Shown piece after piece: positions 41,899 through 50,674 of a DNA stretch of 64,000 nt. The position numbers and the translations under genes are program-made. Source of the stretch: Saprospiraceae bacterium UBA6168 (lineage in GTDB: Bacteria; Bacteroidota; Bacteroidia; Chitinophagales; Saprospiraceae); NCBI GenBank assembly GCA_002435785.1, contig DIUC01000099.1, forward strand, positions 40,200 to 104,199, written 5' to 3'. Each line of letters opens with the position of its first letter. Positions within the stretch are counted from its first letter, which is position 1. Under the pieces are notes generated by a model. It was not told the origin of the DNA. It searched no databases and saw nothing but the letters and a program-made list of their open reading frames with translations.

Positions 41899-44800
41899 AT
41901 CGCAAAAGGGTCACATCGCCCCGATAGACCAACACCCTACCGTCAATAAACACCACTTCAACGAGGTAGAGGAAGACCGCAGGGTTCATGTCCTGCCCAC
42001 GGAACACCCCGTCCCAACCGGGCGTGCCATCTGGCGAAGGTGCCAGATCCGTTACTTCAAAAAGCTTCTCCCCCCAGCGGTCATAAAGCCGCACGAAGTT
42101 TATCCTTTCCACCCCAATGCCCGTAAAGACCTGAAACAGGTCGTTGATACCATCGCCGTTGGGCGAAAACACGTTGGGGATATACACGTTGCGGTTCCGG
42201 TCAATGTCCACATAAATTTGGGAGGATGCGGTACAACCGTTCAAATCGGTGATGGTCAAGGTGTAAGTGGTAGGCGTTATGCCCGTCACCCTTGGGTTCT
42301 TGCAGTCGGAGCAGGAGAGGTTGTCGGCAGGCTCCCACCTGAACTCGTCAATCGGCAGCGAGGAAACAATGGTCGGGTTGAGCGTCGTCAACGAGTCGCC
42401 CAACTCAATCTCGATGGTGGGGGGCAGCGTAACGCTGATTTCCTGTGGCTCCACCACCGTAATGGTCGTGTCCACGGTGCAGTTGTTGAAGGTGTCCTCG
42501 ATTTCAATCACGTGCATACCGCTCACGATGGGGCATGGTTGTCCCGGCAGCCTTCCAATGCAGGCTCCTGTGGAAAAAACGTAAGAAGCAGTTGGGTTTC
42601 CGCCCCAAACGGAATCCACGGTGACGGTGGTGGTCTGCCCAAAGCACTGAATCGGGGTTATTTGCCCCAAAGTGAATTGAATCGGTGGTGGCTCGGAAAT
42701 CGTTTGCGTGAGCGAATCCATGCAGCCTTTTGGGTCAACGACCGTCACGGAATAGGTGCCGGCAGCAAGTCCATTGGCAGTGGCCTGGTTGGTGCCAGCA
42801 ACTCCATTTGCCCAAAGGAAAACTGCTGGGCCAATGTTCAAATTCCCGCCCTGCGGCACCACCGTGATGATACCATCCACTTCGCCGGGACAACTGATGT
42901 TCTGCGTCTGGGTCGGGTTCAAAAACACCTCAAAAGGACTGGGCTCAAGGATGGCCACCGTATGCGTGAAAATACAATTGTTCGCATCCGTGATGCTTGC
43001 CATGAAAAAGCCAGCGGGCAAGCCAGTCAAGGTGGGGCCTGATGTGCCGTTTTGCCATTGGATGTTGTAGGGTGGTGTTCCGCCCGTAGGCAAGAGTGTA
43101 ATGCTACCATCGGATAGGCCATTGCAACTGACGTTTTCGATGTCCTGCCCCGGGGATATTGGCAATGGCGATGGGATGATTACAAAAAAGGTGTCGTTAC
43201 AAATCCCGTCGGAAACAATGAGGCGTTGCAATCCTGCGCAAAGTTGATTGGCGGTGCTGGAGGCCACATTGTTGGCAGTTTCGCCACTTATCCAGATAAA
43301 GTTGAATAGCCCGGCAGTGCCATTGGCATAAAGGGCGGTCGCAGTAGCAGTGCCGTTGCAGGTTTGTCCAGCGTTTGCGCAGCTCACGGAATCAATGGCC
43401 GAAAAAGTGGCGACAATGGCTGGCGGGTCGGACAGCGTCACCGACCCGGTAGCAGGTGGACACCCGTTCGCATCGCTGACGGTGAGTGAGTAGGTGCCTG
43501 CCAACAAGTTGCTGTTGACAAAAAGGTTGTTGCCAGACAGGCCATTTGACCAATTGAAAAAATACGGCGAAGTGCCGCCGCTCACAAAAGCGATTATGTT
43601 GCCGCCACCAAGACCGGGGCATTGGGGCGGGCTGGTCTGGAAGCTGTCTATCACGATTTGCGAAGTGGCCAACACTTGCGCAGTCCCAGTAGTCACGCAC
43701 CCGGCTGCATCTGATATGGAAACCGTATAACTGCCAGCGGGGAGGTTGTTGATGGTTGGGCCCGACATGTTGTTTGACCAAGCGTAACCCGTGATGGGCG
43801 TACTGCCAGCCGTCGCAGTGACGGTCAGCGTACCGTTTGTACTATTTGAACAAGTGACCATGCCGTTGGGCAAGGAGGTAATGGTTGGCGGAGAAGGTAC
43901 GGTGATGGTAGTGGTCAACGTGCCTGTGCAACCTGCTGCATCCGTCACGGTTACGGTGTAAGTACCAGCCGAAAGGTTGGAAGCAGTAGGGCCGGTGGAA
44001 GGTGAATTGTTCCAAACATAAGTAACAGGAGCCGTAGCCCCTACCGCAGTGACGGTTATGCTGCCATCGCCGCCGGGTGTGCAAGATTCATTCTGAACAT
44101 TTGCCAAAGCAACGCTTATGCCTGTTGGCACTGTAAAAGTGAAAGTGGTGTCAATTTCACAGCCGTCGAGATTTTCGATGACAACGGTGTAAGTCCCCGC
44201 ACAAAGCCCTGCAAGCGTCGTCGTGGTATTGGTCTCGGCCACTGGCGGCGGTGGGACTGGCACGCCGAACCAGTCAAAGTTGTACTGGGTATCCACCGTG
44301 CCTCCTGTCGAAAATGCCGTCAAGAAAATGCCGCCACTGCACACGCTGGTGCAGTTGATAGGAGTGACGACGACATTGGCCTGAAGCACTTTTATGGCTG
44401 GGAGGAAGACGTTTTGGTTGATTTGGCAACCATTGGCATCCGTCACTATCAACTGGTAGCTGTCGGAAATGAGGCCGATGACATTGGAAGTAGTGCCGTT
44501 GATGGTCAAGCCCGCACCGATGGTGGGCCATTGGATGACGTAGTCGTTGAGGTTGTTGGGGGTTCCACCGGAAACGACCACACCCAACGTACCGTCGCCT
44601 ATACCGGAGCAGGAGGCAGGGCTTGAGGTGATGTTCGCAACAAGCGGCGGAGGCTCACCAAGGTTGATGGAGTTTGTTATCGTGCAGCCGTTCCCATTGT
44701 TTGTGACAGTGACGGAATAAGTTCCGGCTACCAAGTTTGAGAGGCAAACATTGTTCCCCACCCCGGCCACGCTCCATGCAAATGTGTAGTTTAGGGTAGG

Positions 44801-46498
44801 GTTGCTCACGGGCATTCCCCCCGATACAAGCTGGGCACAAACGGAGCCGTCGTCGTCGCCGTTGCAAGTCGGCAGCACGGAATTGAAGACAAGGTTGAGT
44901 GATGGCGGTCCTGTTACCGTGACCTGTTGTGTGGAGACCAATGGTTGGCCTTGGCCATCCGTTATTGTGACGCTATATGTACCAGCAGCCAAGTTGTTGG
45001 CAGTGAAGCTGCCGCCGTCAATGTTGATGACGCCAGGACCGCCAACGGGGCCGCCTGAGGTGCTTTGCCAAGTAACTTGGTATGGAGCAGTCCCACCGCT
45101 GACCGTGGCGGTGAAACTACCGTTAGTGCCGCCGGGGCAGGTGACCGGGTTTGTGGTGAAATTGATGACAAGCGCCGAATTGGAGACACAGACTTCGCCA
45201 TCAATTCCATTAAACCCAATTTGAGAACCCGATGCCGTGAATACTTCAATGGGGTTGCCGACTGGTATGTACTCAATCGGGGTGCAGTCGCCGTCACTGC
45301 CAATCACGTTGAAACAAATTTGGTACAAAACGGTGCCGACAGGGAGGTTGACTCCTACACCGGAAAGATTGCCCCAAGAGAATATCAGGGTGTCCCCAAG
45401 GCTGTTGAAGCTCGTGGCAGGATTAAACCCAGGGAGCAGGGGCGTAAGGTTGGTCACTCCTGTGTATTGCAGAACGGTTTCGTCCCATGTGAGGCCGTAC
45501 TGCATCGCCACGATGTTGTTGAAGCCGCCTTCGTTCGTGACGTTCAGGCAGACATTGGTGGTGGGTGCTGCAAGGACGGACTGCACACTCTGGGTGGTGT
45601 TCACACAACTGCTCATGTTTGCCAACAGCGTGGCCCCACAGCTTTTGCCATCCTCGATGGTGATGGAGTAAAGACCGGGAACGGGCACCTGGAACATCAC
45701 CGTGGAACCATGCGTAGCTGGGGCTCCAAGCACAGTGCCTTGCACCGTGGGATTTCCTATCAGCGAGATGTTGAAGGTATAGTTGCTGCCATCGAACTGA
45801 GGGAGGCCACCATTTACCTGAAAACTTCCCTTGCACCCACTTACGCCCGTATTGGTGTTGAGATTGGAGGTGGTGATAGTATTGAGGTAAACCACGGCAA
45901 ATGCCTCTGAGACATTCAGGTTGACGCATGGCCCAACTTCACCGGTCATCTGGTCCGCCTCGTAGGTGGAGGGGAAAGCGTCGAGGGTGATGGGCGCAAA
46001 CCATAACAAGACCGGATTGCCACCATTGAAGGTGTTTTGTGAAACGCCCGCATTGCTCAAAAGGAGGTTCCCATTGGGTTGCCCGCCGCCTGTTATCCAA
46101 AGGTCGTTGATGGGAGCGGGGTTCGTGACGATGCACGGGTCGGTCAAGATGCTCGCCAAGTTTGGGCCACTGACCGTGGGTGGACAGTTGAAGTAGCCAT
46201 AAGTGATGCCGGGGACGGTGAGCGGGTTGGGGTCTCCAGTAAGGTTGGCGTTGCCATTGTGGACAATGTTCATCTGGTCGCCGAAACAAAAATATATGGT
46301 GTCGAGGTCAATATCATTGCTTTGCCCAACAAAGTTGGAAAAGGAGATGGTACCCGCAAATTGGTCGGCGCAAGCCATTCTTTTGGCCTGTACATCGAGT
46401 TTGCCGCCCTTCTCCAATTTGATGTGGGTTGGGACTTGCGCACTGGCCAACGATACCAAAAAGAGGAGGGACAGTAATGGGAAATAACGGTAAAACAT
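41897..46498 (-). CDS. Giant SprB-repeat adhesin with type-B T9SS domain
   Basis: 1533 aa. Signal peptide ending L-A-S-A-Q. The N-terminal ~400 residues form a unique region plus a cohesin-like domain (C-L-N-V-T-N-E-G-G-F-N-N-I). About a dozen SprB-type repeats of 75-90 residues follow (about 410-1370) with the family pattern C-x-G...D-G-S-(I/L)-x-(V/L)-x-x-x-G-G-T-x-P-(Y/I)...W-(S/N)-(N)-G...L-(P/A)-A-G-x-Y-x-(V/A)-(T)-(V/I)-x-D-x-x-G-C. The C-terminal domain is type B: N-V-F-S-P-N-G-D-G-I-N-D-L-F, V-R-L-Y-D-R-W-G-E. SprB-like proteins are cell-surface adhesins used in gliding. No sprCDF-type neighbours here; the PorP at 4299 may be shared. Confidence 0.9.
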   Translation of the reverse strand: MFYRYFPLLSLLFLVSLASAQVPTHIKLEKGGKLDVQAKRMACADQFAGTISFSNFVGQSNDIDLDTIYFCFGDQMNIVHNGNANLTGDPNPLTVPGITYGYFNCPPTVSGPNLASILTDPCIVTNPAPINDLWITGGGQPNGNLLLSNAGVSQNTFNGGNPVLLWFAPITLDAFPSTYEADQMTGEVGPCVNLNVSEAFAVVYLNTITTSNLNTNTGVSGCKGSFQVNGGLPQFDGSNYTFNISLIGNPTVQGTVLGAPATHGSTVMFQVPVPGLYSITIEDGKSCGATLLANMSSCVNTTQSVQSVLAAPTTNVCLNVTNEGGFNNIVAMQYGLTWDETVLQYTGVTNLTPLLPGFNPATSFNSLGDTLIFSWGNLSGVGVNLPVGTVLYQICFNVIGSDGDCTPIEYIPVGNPIEVFTASGSQIGFNGIDGEVCVSNSALVINFTTNPVTCPGGTNGSFTATVSGGTAPYQVTWQSTSGGPVGGPGVINIDGGSFTANNLAAGTYSVTITDGQGQPLVSTQQVTVTGPPSLNLVFNSVLPTCNGDDDGSVCAQLVSGGMPVSNPTLNYTFAWSVAGVGNNVCLSNLVAGTYSVTVTNNGNGCTITNSINLGEPPPLVANITSSPASCSGIGDGTLGVVVSGGTPNNLNDYVIQWPTIGAGLTINGTTSNVIGLISDSYQLIVTDANGCQINQNVFLPAIKVLQANVVVTPINCTSVCSGGIFLTAFSTGGTVDTQYNFDWFGVPVPPPPVAETNTTTTLAGLCAGTYTVVIENLDGCEIDTTFTFTVPTGISVALANVQNESCTPGGDGSITVTAVGATAPVTYVWNNSPSTGPTASNLSAGTYTVTVTDAAGCTGTLTTTITVPSPPTITSLPNGMVTCSNSTNGTLTVTATAGSTPITGYAWSNNMSGPTINNLPAGSYTVSISDAAGCVTTGTAQVLATSQIVIDSFQTSPPQCPGLGGGNIIAFVSGGTSPYFFNWSNGLSGNNLFVNSNLLAGTYSLTVSDANGCPPATGSVTLSDPPAIVATFSAIDSVSCANAGQTCNGTATATALYANGTAGLFNFIWISGETANNVASSTANQLCAGLQRLIVSDGICNDTFFVIIPSPLPISPGQDIENVSCNGLSDGSITLLPTGGTPPYNIQWQNGTSGPTLTGLPAGFFMASITDANNCIFTHTVAILEPSPFEVFLNPTQTQNISCPGEVDGIITVVPQGGNLNIGPAVFLWANGVAGTNQATANGLAAGTYSVTVVDPKGCMDSLTQTISEPPPIQFTLGQITPIQCFGQTTTVTVDSVWGGNPTASYVFSTGACIGRLPGQPCPIVSGMHVIEIEDTFNNCTVDTTITVVEPQEISVTLPPTIEIELGDSLTTLNPTIVSSLPIDEFRWEPADNLSCSDCKNPRVTGITPTTYTLTITDLNGCTASSQIYVDIDRNRNVYIPNVFSPNGDGINDLFQVFTGIGVERINFVRLYDRWGEKLFEVTDLAPSPDGTPGWDGVFRGQDMNPAVFLYLVEVVFIDGRVLVYRGDVTLLR

Positions 46499-47220
46499 TT
46501 GCTCAATAATTGATTTAAGAAAAACTTTCCTTCAATAGGACAGGCAAAATTAGGAGAAATACTGGTACGGGTTTTTCCGCACAATGGTTTCACGTTTGAC
46601 GACGGGCAAAAAACCATAAAGCATTGCTGCCCTGCGAACAGCTAAGGAAGGTTTCATTCTTGCCTTTTGTTGCTTGGATGGTAAAAAAGGCACCAGAATG
46701 TCGCCAACATTTCAATCGGAAACGGGCGAATGATTGGGCAAGGAAAGTTCAAGAAATGCTTTGTGCCCCTCGGTTATCAACTCCAAGTTCGGCCCGAAAT
46801 AATCCAATGGAACAGCCATCCTACTTTCAGCAGCCAAGATTTCTCACCCATTGCTGAAAAACGAAGAAGAAGGTGCGTCACAAAATTTCACTTTCCAGCA
46901 ATATTGTTCAAACGCCTTTCCCTGCAAGGTTTTCCCCCTGGCAAATGGCGAATAATTGGATGACCGTTGGCATTGTTGAAAAAAAAATGTCTAAAAAATA
47001 AGCAAGAATATTTCCAGCAAACACTGACCTTTTCACTGATTTTTGGGTATAAATAAAGCCCACTTTTCCCTCACGGTTGTTTGTCACAGGTTTTGCGCCT
47101 TATCTTTGCACTATACTTTTTCTCCTTCCTCGGCACACAAAACTTTGTTCCCCCCTTGTTGATTTTCCCCCGTTTTTGATTCTTGCTTCTTACGTTATTA
47201 ACCAAAACAAACAACACTCG
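46499..47220. other. Intergenic stretch with divergent promoters
   Basis: 722 nt. Minus-strand TAATTTTG at 46545-46552 can serve the adhesin gene; the plus-strand promoter at 47080-47108 serves the beta-helix gene. Overlapping 77-codon frames at 46624-46963 show no recognisable features. The rest holds nothing I can support. Confidence 0.45.
47080..47108 (+). promoter_or_regulatory. Promoter of the beta-helix protein gene
   Basis: TTTG (47080-47083), 17-nt spacer, TATCTTTG (47101-47108), then CA: full -7 match. Predicted leader of about 105 nt. Confidence 0.65.
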
Positions 47221-48234
47221 ATGAAAAGCACTATCCTGCCCTTGCTGCTCGTGGCAAGTTTTGTGATGCAAACCTCCGCAAAAGTCATTTTTGTAAAACA
47301 AGACGGAACTGGTGACGGAACCAGTTGGGCCAATGCCTTTGGCGACCTGCAACAGGCATTGGCAGTAGCCACGAATGGCACTGAAATTTGGGTAGCAGAA
47401 GGCACTTATTTTCCGGTGCAATGCGAGTATTGCAACGCCACACAACGTGGAATCACTTTCAAAGTGCCAAGTGGCGTCAAGCTTTACGGTGGTTTCAGTG
47501 GTCAAGAAAACAGCCTAAGCCAGCGCAAATGGTTCGCCCACCCCACCAAACTCAGCGGGAAAATAGGCGCCGAGGAAGACACCGACAACTCCTACACCGT
47601 GGTGTACCTGAAAAATGCAGGCGCCGGCACCCTGCTCGACGGCTTTGTCATTACGGGTGGCCGTTCCGATGCTTGGGAACCCGCCGGCAGCCGCAACCGT
47701 GCGGGCGGCGGCATTTTCAACGATGGCTCAGGCAGGGGTGGTAGCTCCACGGTAGCCATCAAAAACTGTGTATTCCTTGAAAATTATGCGGAGGAAGGAG
47801 GCGCAGTCTTCAACCACGGCCAAGCCGGAGAGGCTGTGATGGAGTTCGACAACTGCACGTTCGTGGGCAACTTGGCTGGCAAGGGCGGCGGTGGCATCTT
47901 CAGCAACAACGACCTTGGGCTTGGCAAGATTGGGCTTAAAAAATGTAAGTTCGTGAAAAACGTTGCCGCCTTCGGTGGTGCCGTTTTCATCACCCAAAAC
48001 GGCGGCGCTGGCAAGAATCAAATCGTGTCCACCAATTTTGTCGCCAATAGGGCTACTGCTGGCAGTGTTTTGTTCACGTTGGCCTTAGAGGAAAACCTTC
48101 AGCCCGATTTTTTCCTATGCAATTACCTCAACAACGAGAGCAAGGAGGGCGACGAGGTTTTTTTATGCCCTGACCCCACAGTGCCCCAGCGGCTGTTGAA
48201 CAAGCTGGCCGTCAATGTTTCTTCCAGAATTTGA
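47221..48234 (+). CDS. Secreted right-handed parallel beta-helix protein
   Basis: 337 aa. Signal peptide M-K-S-T-I-L-P-L-L-L...T-S-A. Start of a pectate-lyase-like fold: V-K-Q-D-G-T-G-D-G-T-S-W-A-N-A-F-G-D-L-Q-Q-A-L and E-I-W-V-A-E-G-T-Y-F-P, a pattern seen in many Bacteroidota adhesin-like and polymorphic outer-membrane proteins. Then beta-helix coils with G-G-(G/A)-(I/V)-F-N and G-G-G-I-F-S-N-N stacking. Unlike most relatives it lacks a T9SS sorting domain, so it may be periplasmic or released. Confidence 0.82.
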   Translation: MKSTILPLLLVASFVMQTSAKVIFVKQDGTGDGTSWANAFGDLQQALAVATNGTEIWVAEGTYFPVQCEYCNATQRGITFKVPSGVKLYGGFSGQENSLSQRKWFAHPTKLSGKIGAEEDTDNSYTVVYLKNAGAGTLLDGFVITGGRSDAWEPAGSRNRAGGGIFNDGSGRGGSSTVAIKNCVFLENYAEEGGAVFNHGQAGEAVMEFDNCTFVGNLAGKGGGGIFSNNDLGLGKIGLKKCKFVKNVAAFGGAVFITQNGGAGKNQIVSTNFVANRATAGSVLFTLALEENLQPDFFLCNYLNNESKEGDEVFLCPDPTVPQRLLNKLAVNVSSRI

Positions 48235-48239
48235 ATTTG

Positions 48240-48275
48240 AAAACGCCGGGGAGTGCCTTGAGCCTCCGGCGTTTT
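48240..48275 (+). terminator. Terminator after the beta-helix gene
   Basis: Stem AAAACGCCGG (48240-48249) with CCGGCGTTTT (48266-48275), starting six bases after the stop. Confidence 0.8.
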
Positions 48276-48297
48276 GCAAAATACAGCCTTCAGTTTC

Positions 48298-48446
48298 TTT
48301 TAAAACCCCTGGCGAGCCAGAAAATGTCAGATTTTGAGTGGCAGACGAAGGGAATTTTTCAAGGAATAGCGGGGACTATTGCTTGAAAAATTGCCACAGT
48401 ATGCCGCCAAAAGATGTCGTTTTATGGCCGTCAAGGGGTTTTAAAA
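48298..48446. repeat. 149-bp nested palindromic element
   Basis: Outer 13-bp perfect arms 48298-48310/48434-48446, inner 11-bp perfect arms 48353-48363/48382-48392 and a further AATAG/CTATT dyad in the loop. The arms remain partly alignable along their whole length (roughly two thirds identity by eye). It occupies the gap between two convergent genes after the terminator. Confidence 0.7.
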
Positions 48447-48453
48447 CAGTTTC

Positions 48454-49347
48454 TTACTTCTCCTCCCAAACCAGTTCCCATTTCCCAGCTTCATAAGCTT
48501 TCATACAATCCATCGGCATGCGCATCCCGCCCGTTTTGCAGACTTCCTTGCAGTTGGCATCGTAAATAAACTCAATGCCATCATAGGCCGCAGCGCCACT
48601 TTGCAACCAGTAATGGTCAACGCCTTTCACGGCCATTTTGAATACGCTCATCTTGCCGTCCACCTTATCGGCCTTGACCAATGCCGTGACGCAGTCCGGC
48701 AGTTTCTCGTCGGCCAAGAAGCGGAATTCCAACCTGGAAACAACGGGCTTCGCAGCCACCATATCCGGGTTGTCGGAGGCAAAAACGCCCTCACCCGATA
48801 CTTTAGGGGCACCATCCGCTGCCTTTGGCTCAAACCGCAGCAATAAGGAGGAGTTGAACTTCCCGCCTTTCCAGTCCGTTGCGAAGCCACCGAAGTCCCA
48901 GCCGAAGCCGGAGACGTCGAAGGCTTTTCCATTTAGTTTTTGCACCTCCGTCATGGGTGTGCCGATGGCAATCCCATCTGCCGTCTTCCAATCCGATACG
49001 CCCGAGCTGTCGCCGTCTATGCGGATATAGGCAGGGCGCTTTGGGTCAAATTCAGCGTCCCAATAGACCTCCAGCCTGCGCCTTGGGTTGTCGGGAAAAA
49101 TGACCACGCCTTCGCCGAACATCCCGTCAATGATGTAGATGGAGTCAACTTTGGCGTCAGTGCCGTAGGCCGCCAACACGCCTTCACGGGTGCAGTTGGC
49201 GGGGGTGATGAGGCCCACCTTTTCGCCAATGACGATGCCCAGGTCAGGTTCGGTACCGGAGGGCGTTTCCGAATTGGGGGCTTTCTTTTCGCCGCAGGCG
49301 GCAAATAAAAGTGCTAAAAACAGGAACGAAACGATTGATTTTTTCAT
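48454..49347 (-). CDS. Lipoprotein of unknown function
   Basis: 297 aa. Lipoprotein signal with lipobox L-F-A-A-C-G. A linker rich in S, E, P and G, then a mostly beta protein with a G-I-A-I-G-T-P-M-T-E-V-Q-K-L-N-G segment of the kind seen in small beta-sandwich (calycin- or PepSY-like) lipoproteins. Several cysteines near the C-terminus (C-K-E-V-C-K, D-C-M-K). Family not recognised. It is 45 nt downstream of another lipoprotein gene on the same strand, probably one operon. Confidence 0.7.
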   Translation of the reverse strand: MKKSIVSFLFLALLFAACGEKKAPNSETPSGTEPDLGIVIGEKVGLITPANCTREGVLAAYGTDAKVDSIYIIDGMFGEGVVIFPDNPRRRLEVYWDAEFDPKRPAYIRIDGDSSGVSDWKTADGIAIGTPMTEVQKLNGKAFDVSGFGWDFGGFATDWKGGKFNSSLLLRFEPKAADGAPKVSGEGVFASDNPDMVAAKPVVSRLEFRFLADEKLPDCVTALVKADKVDGKMSVFKMAVKGVDHYWLQSGAAAYDGIEFIYDANCKEVCKTGGMRMPMDCMKAYEAGKWELVWEEK

Positions 49348-49392
49348 GTTGAAATAGCCTGACGTTTATAAGGTGAAAAAATGAATGACGGG

Positions 49393-50481
49393 TTACTTTT
49401 TCCGCTTGAACGACAGCGTATTACCCCGCCCACCAATCAGCGACAGTTGCAAAGCTTTGCCGTCGGCGAAAATCACGGCGTAGCACATGGCATCCTGCCC
49501 AACGGTTTTGATGCAAGGTTCTTTGTCAGCAGTGCCGCAGTCTTCGGGGCATGCTTTGTGGTAGCTGAACGGGTTCTTCGCCACTTCCTTCCCGTCGTAA
49601 ATGTCAATGTACTGGCCGTCTTCCAGCTTCACCTCAGACTTTGCGTCTTCCGTGGAAACCCAACTACCTTGAACATTGGCAGGCACTTCATCGCCACCTT
49701 CACCACGGAACGGGTCGAGGTCATCCACCATTTTATAGGTACCATCGGCCATGACCCTGTTGCCAAAGCCGCATTCGGCGGAGCCGCCAGCCAGCGTTTT
49801 TGCAACTATTTGGCCATCAGAGAAGGTGAGTATTATGGTGCATTTGCCACCATACTCTGTGGTACTAATGGTGGCCACGTCGCCCATGATTGGGGCCGTG
49901 CCTTCCATAGTACCTTGGTTGTAGGCAGGTGGCGGACCAACGACCGAGATGGCAAACCGAACGGTCTCCCCATCGGTGGCCAAGATTTTAATTTCCCCGG
50001 ACCCCGCATCCTTAGGCAACTCGTAGGTGTACGTTCCGGTAACTTGGAAATCGGTCGGAAGCACGTCCTCCAACTCCGAGGCAATGGCCAACAGCTCGAT
50101 TTCTTGGATGATGGCCTTCGCCCAATCGCCATATTTCGGGTCATTTTCAAATTCCTTGGACTTGGAGATGAGTGCTTGTTGCATCGCAAAGCGCTCCTCG
50201 ACAGCGGCAAAATTGCTGTTGAGCAGCACACTGTCCCTCAGGATGTAAAGCCAGCCGATGAAATGGTCTTCGCCCCGCTGGTCCGTAAGTATGAACTCCT
50301 CGTAAAGGGGTTTCGGGTCTTGCAGGTACGCATCTTTCACGGCCACTACCTCGGCCACGCAAGCATTGGTGGCACAGGCCATGAACTTTTGCCAAGGGCC
50401 GGATTCTTTTGTTTTGCAAGATAACACAAGTAGGACAAGGCCGAGCATCAGCCCGGCAAGGTGAGTTGATTGGATTTTCAC
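49393..50481 (-). CDS. Lipoprotein of unknown function, likely operon partner
   Basis: 362 aa from GTG 50481 (V-K-I-Q-S-T-H-L), giving a lipoprotein signal with lipobox L-V-L-S-C-K; the frame beyond to 50625 has no signal. Mature part: C-A-T-N-A-C-V-A-E-V near the start, a helical region, then beta domains (Y-T-Y-E-L-P, C-T-I-I-L-T-F-S-D-G) and a cysteine-bearing end (C-P-E-D-C-G-T-A-D-K-E-P-C). Start codon choice rests on the signal peptide only. Family not recognised. Confidence 0.68.
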   Translation of the reverse strand: MKIQSTHLAGLMLGLVLLVLSCKTKESGPWQKFMACATNACVAEVVAVKDAYLQDPKPLYEEFILTDQRGEDHFIGWLYILRDSVLLNSNFAAVEERFAMQQALISKSKEFENDPKYGDWAKAIIQEIELLAIASELEDVLPTDFQVTGTYTYELPKDAGSGEIKILATDGETVRFAISVVGPPPAYNQGTMEGTAPIMGDVATISTTEYGGKCTIILTFSDGQIVAKTLAGGSAECGFGNRVMADGTYKMVDDLDPFRGEGGDEVPANVQGSWVSTEDAKSEVKLEDGQYIDIYDGKEVAKNPFSYHKACPEDCGTADKEPCIKTVGQDAMCYAVIFADGKALQLSLIGGRGNTLSFKRKK

Positions 50482-50613
50482 TTTTAAATGATTTTGATGT
50501 TGTTGTTCAAGAAAAATTTTCTGCAAAGAAGCGGAGAAGGCTGGAATAAAAGAAGTTGCCGACAAATAAATCCGAGAAATGCAGGCCCGCCAGCCTCCCC
50601 GCTCCAAGGCCGA

Positions 50614-50648
50614 TTTGCCCAACAATTTGATTGGCTTGCCTACCTTCG
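50614..50648 (+). promoter_or_regulatory. Probable promoter of the M14 peptidase gene
   Basis: TTTG (50614-50617), 23-nt spacer, TACCTTCG (50641-50648), one mismatch to the -7 consensus; start codon 27 nt downstream. Confidence 0.45.
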
Positions 50649-50674
50649 CACGGACTTTTCACTAAACACTCAAA

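Noticed and set aside
30033..46920. 17-nt exact match TTGTTCAAACGCCTTTC at 30033 and 46904
   Set aside because: No flanking similarity; a match of this length by chance in a 64-kb window is not improbable enough.
46624..46963. Two overlapping 77-codon frames upstream of the beta-helix gene
   Set aside because: No motif, no promoter at the right distance, and composition like intergenic DNA.
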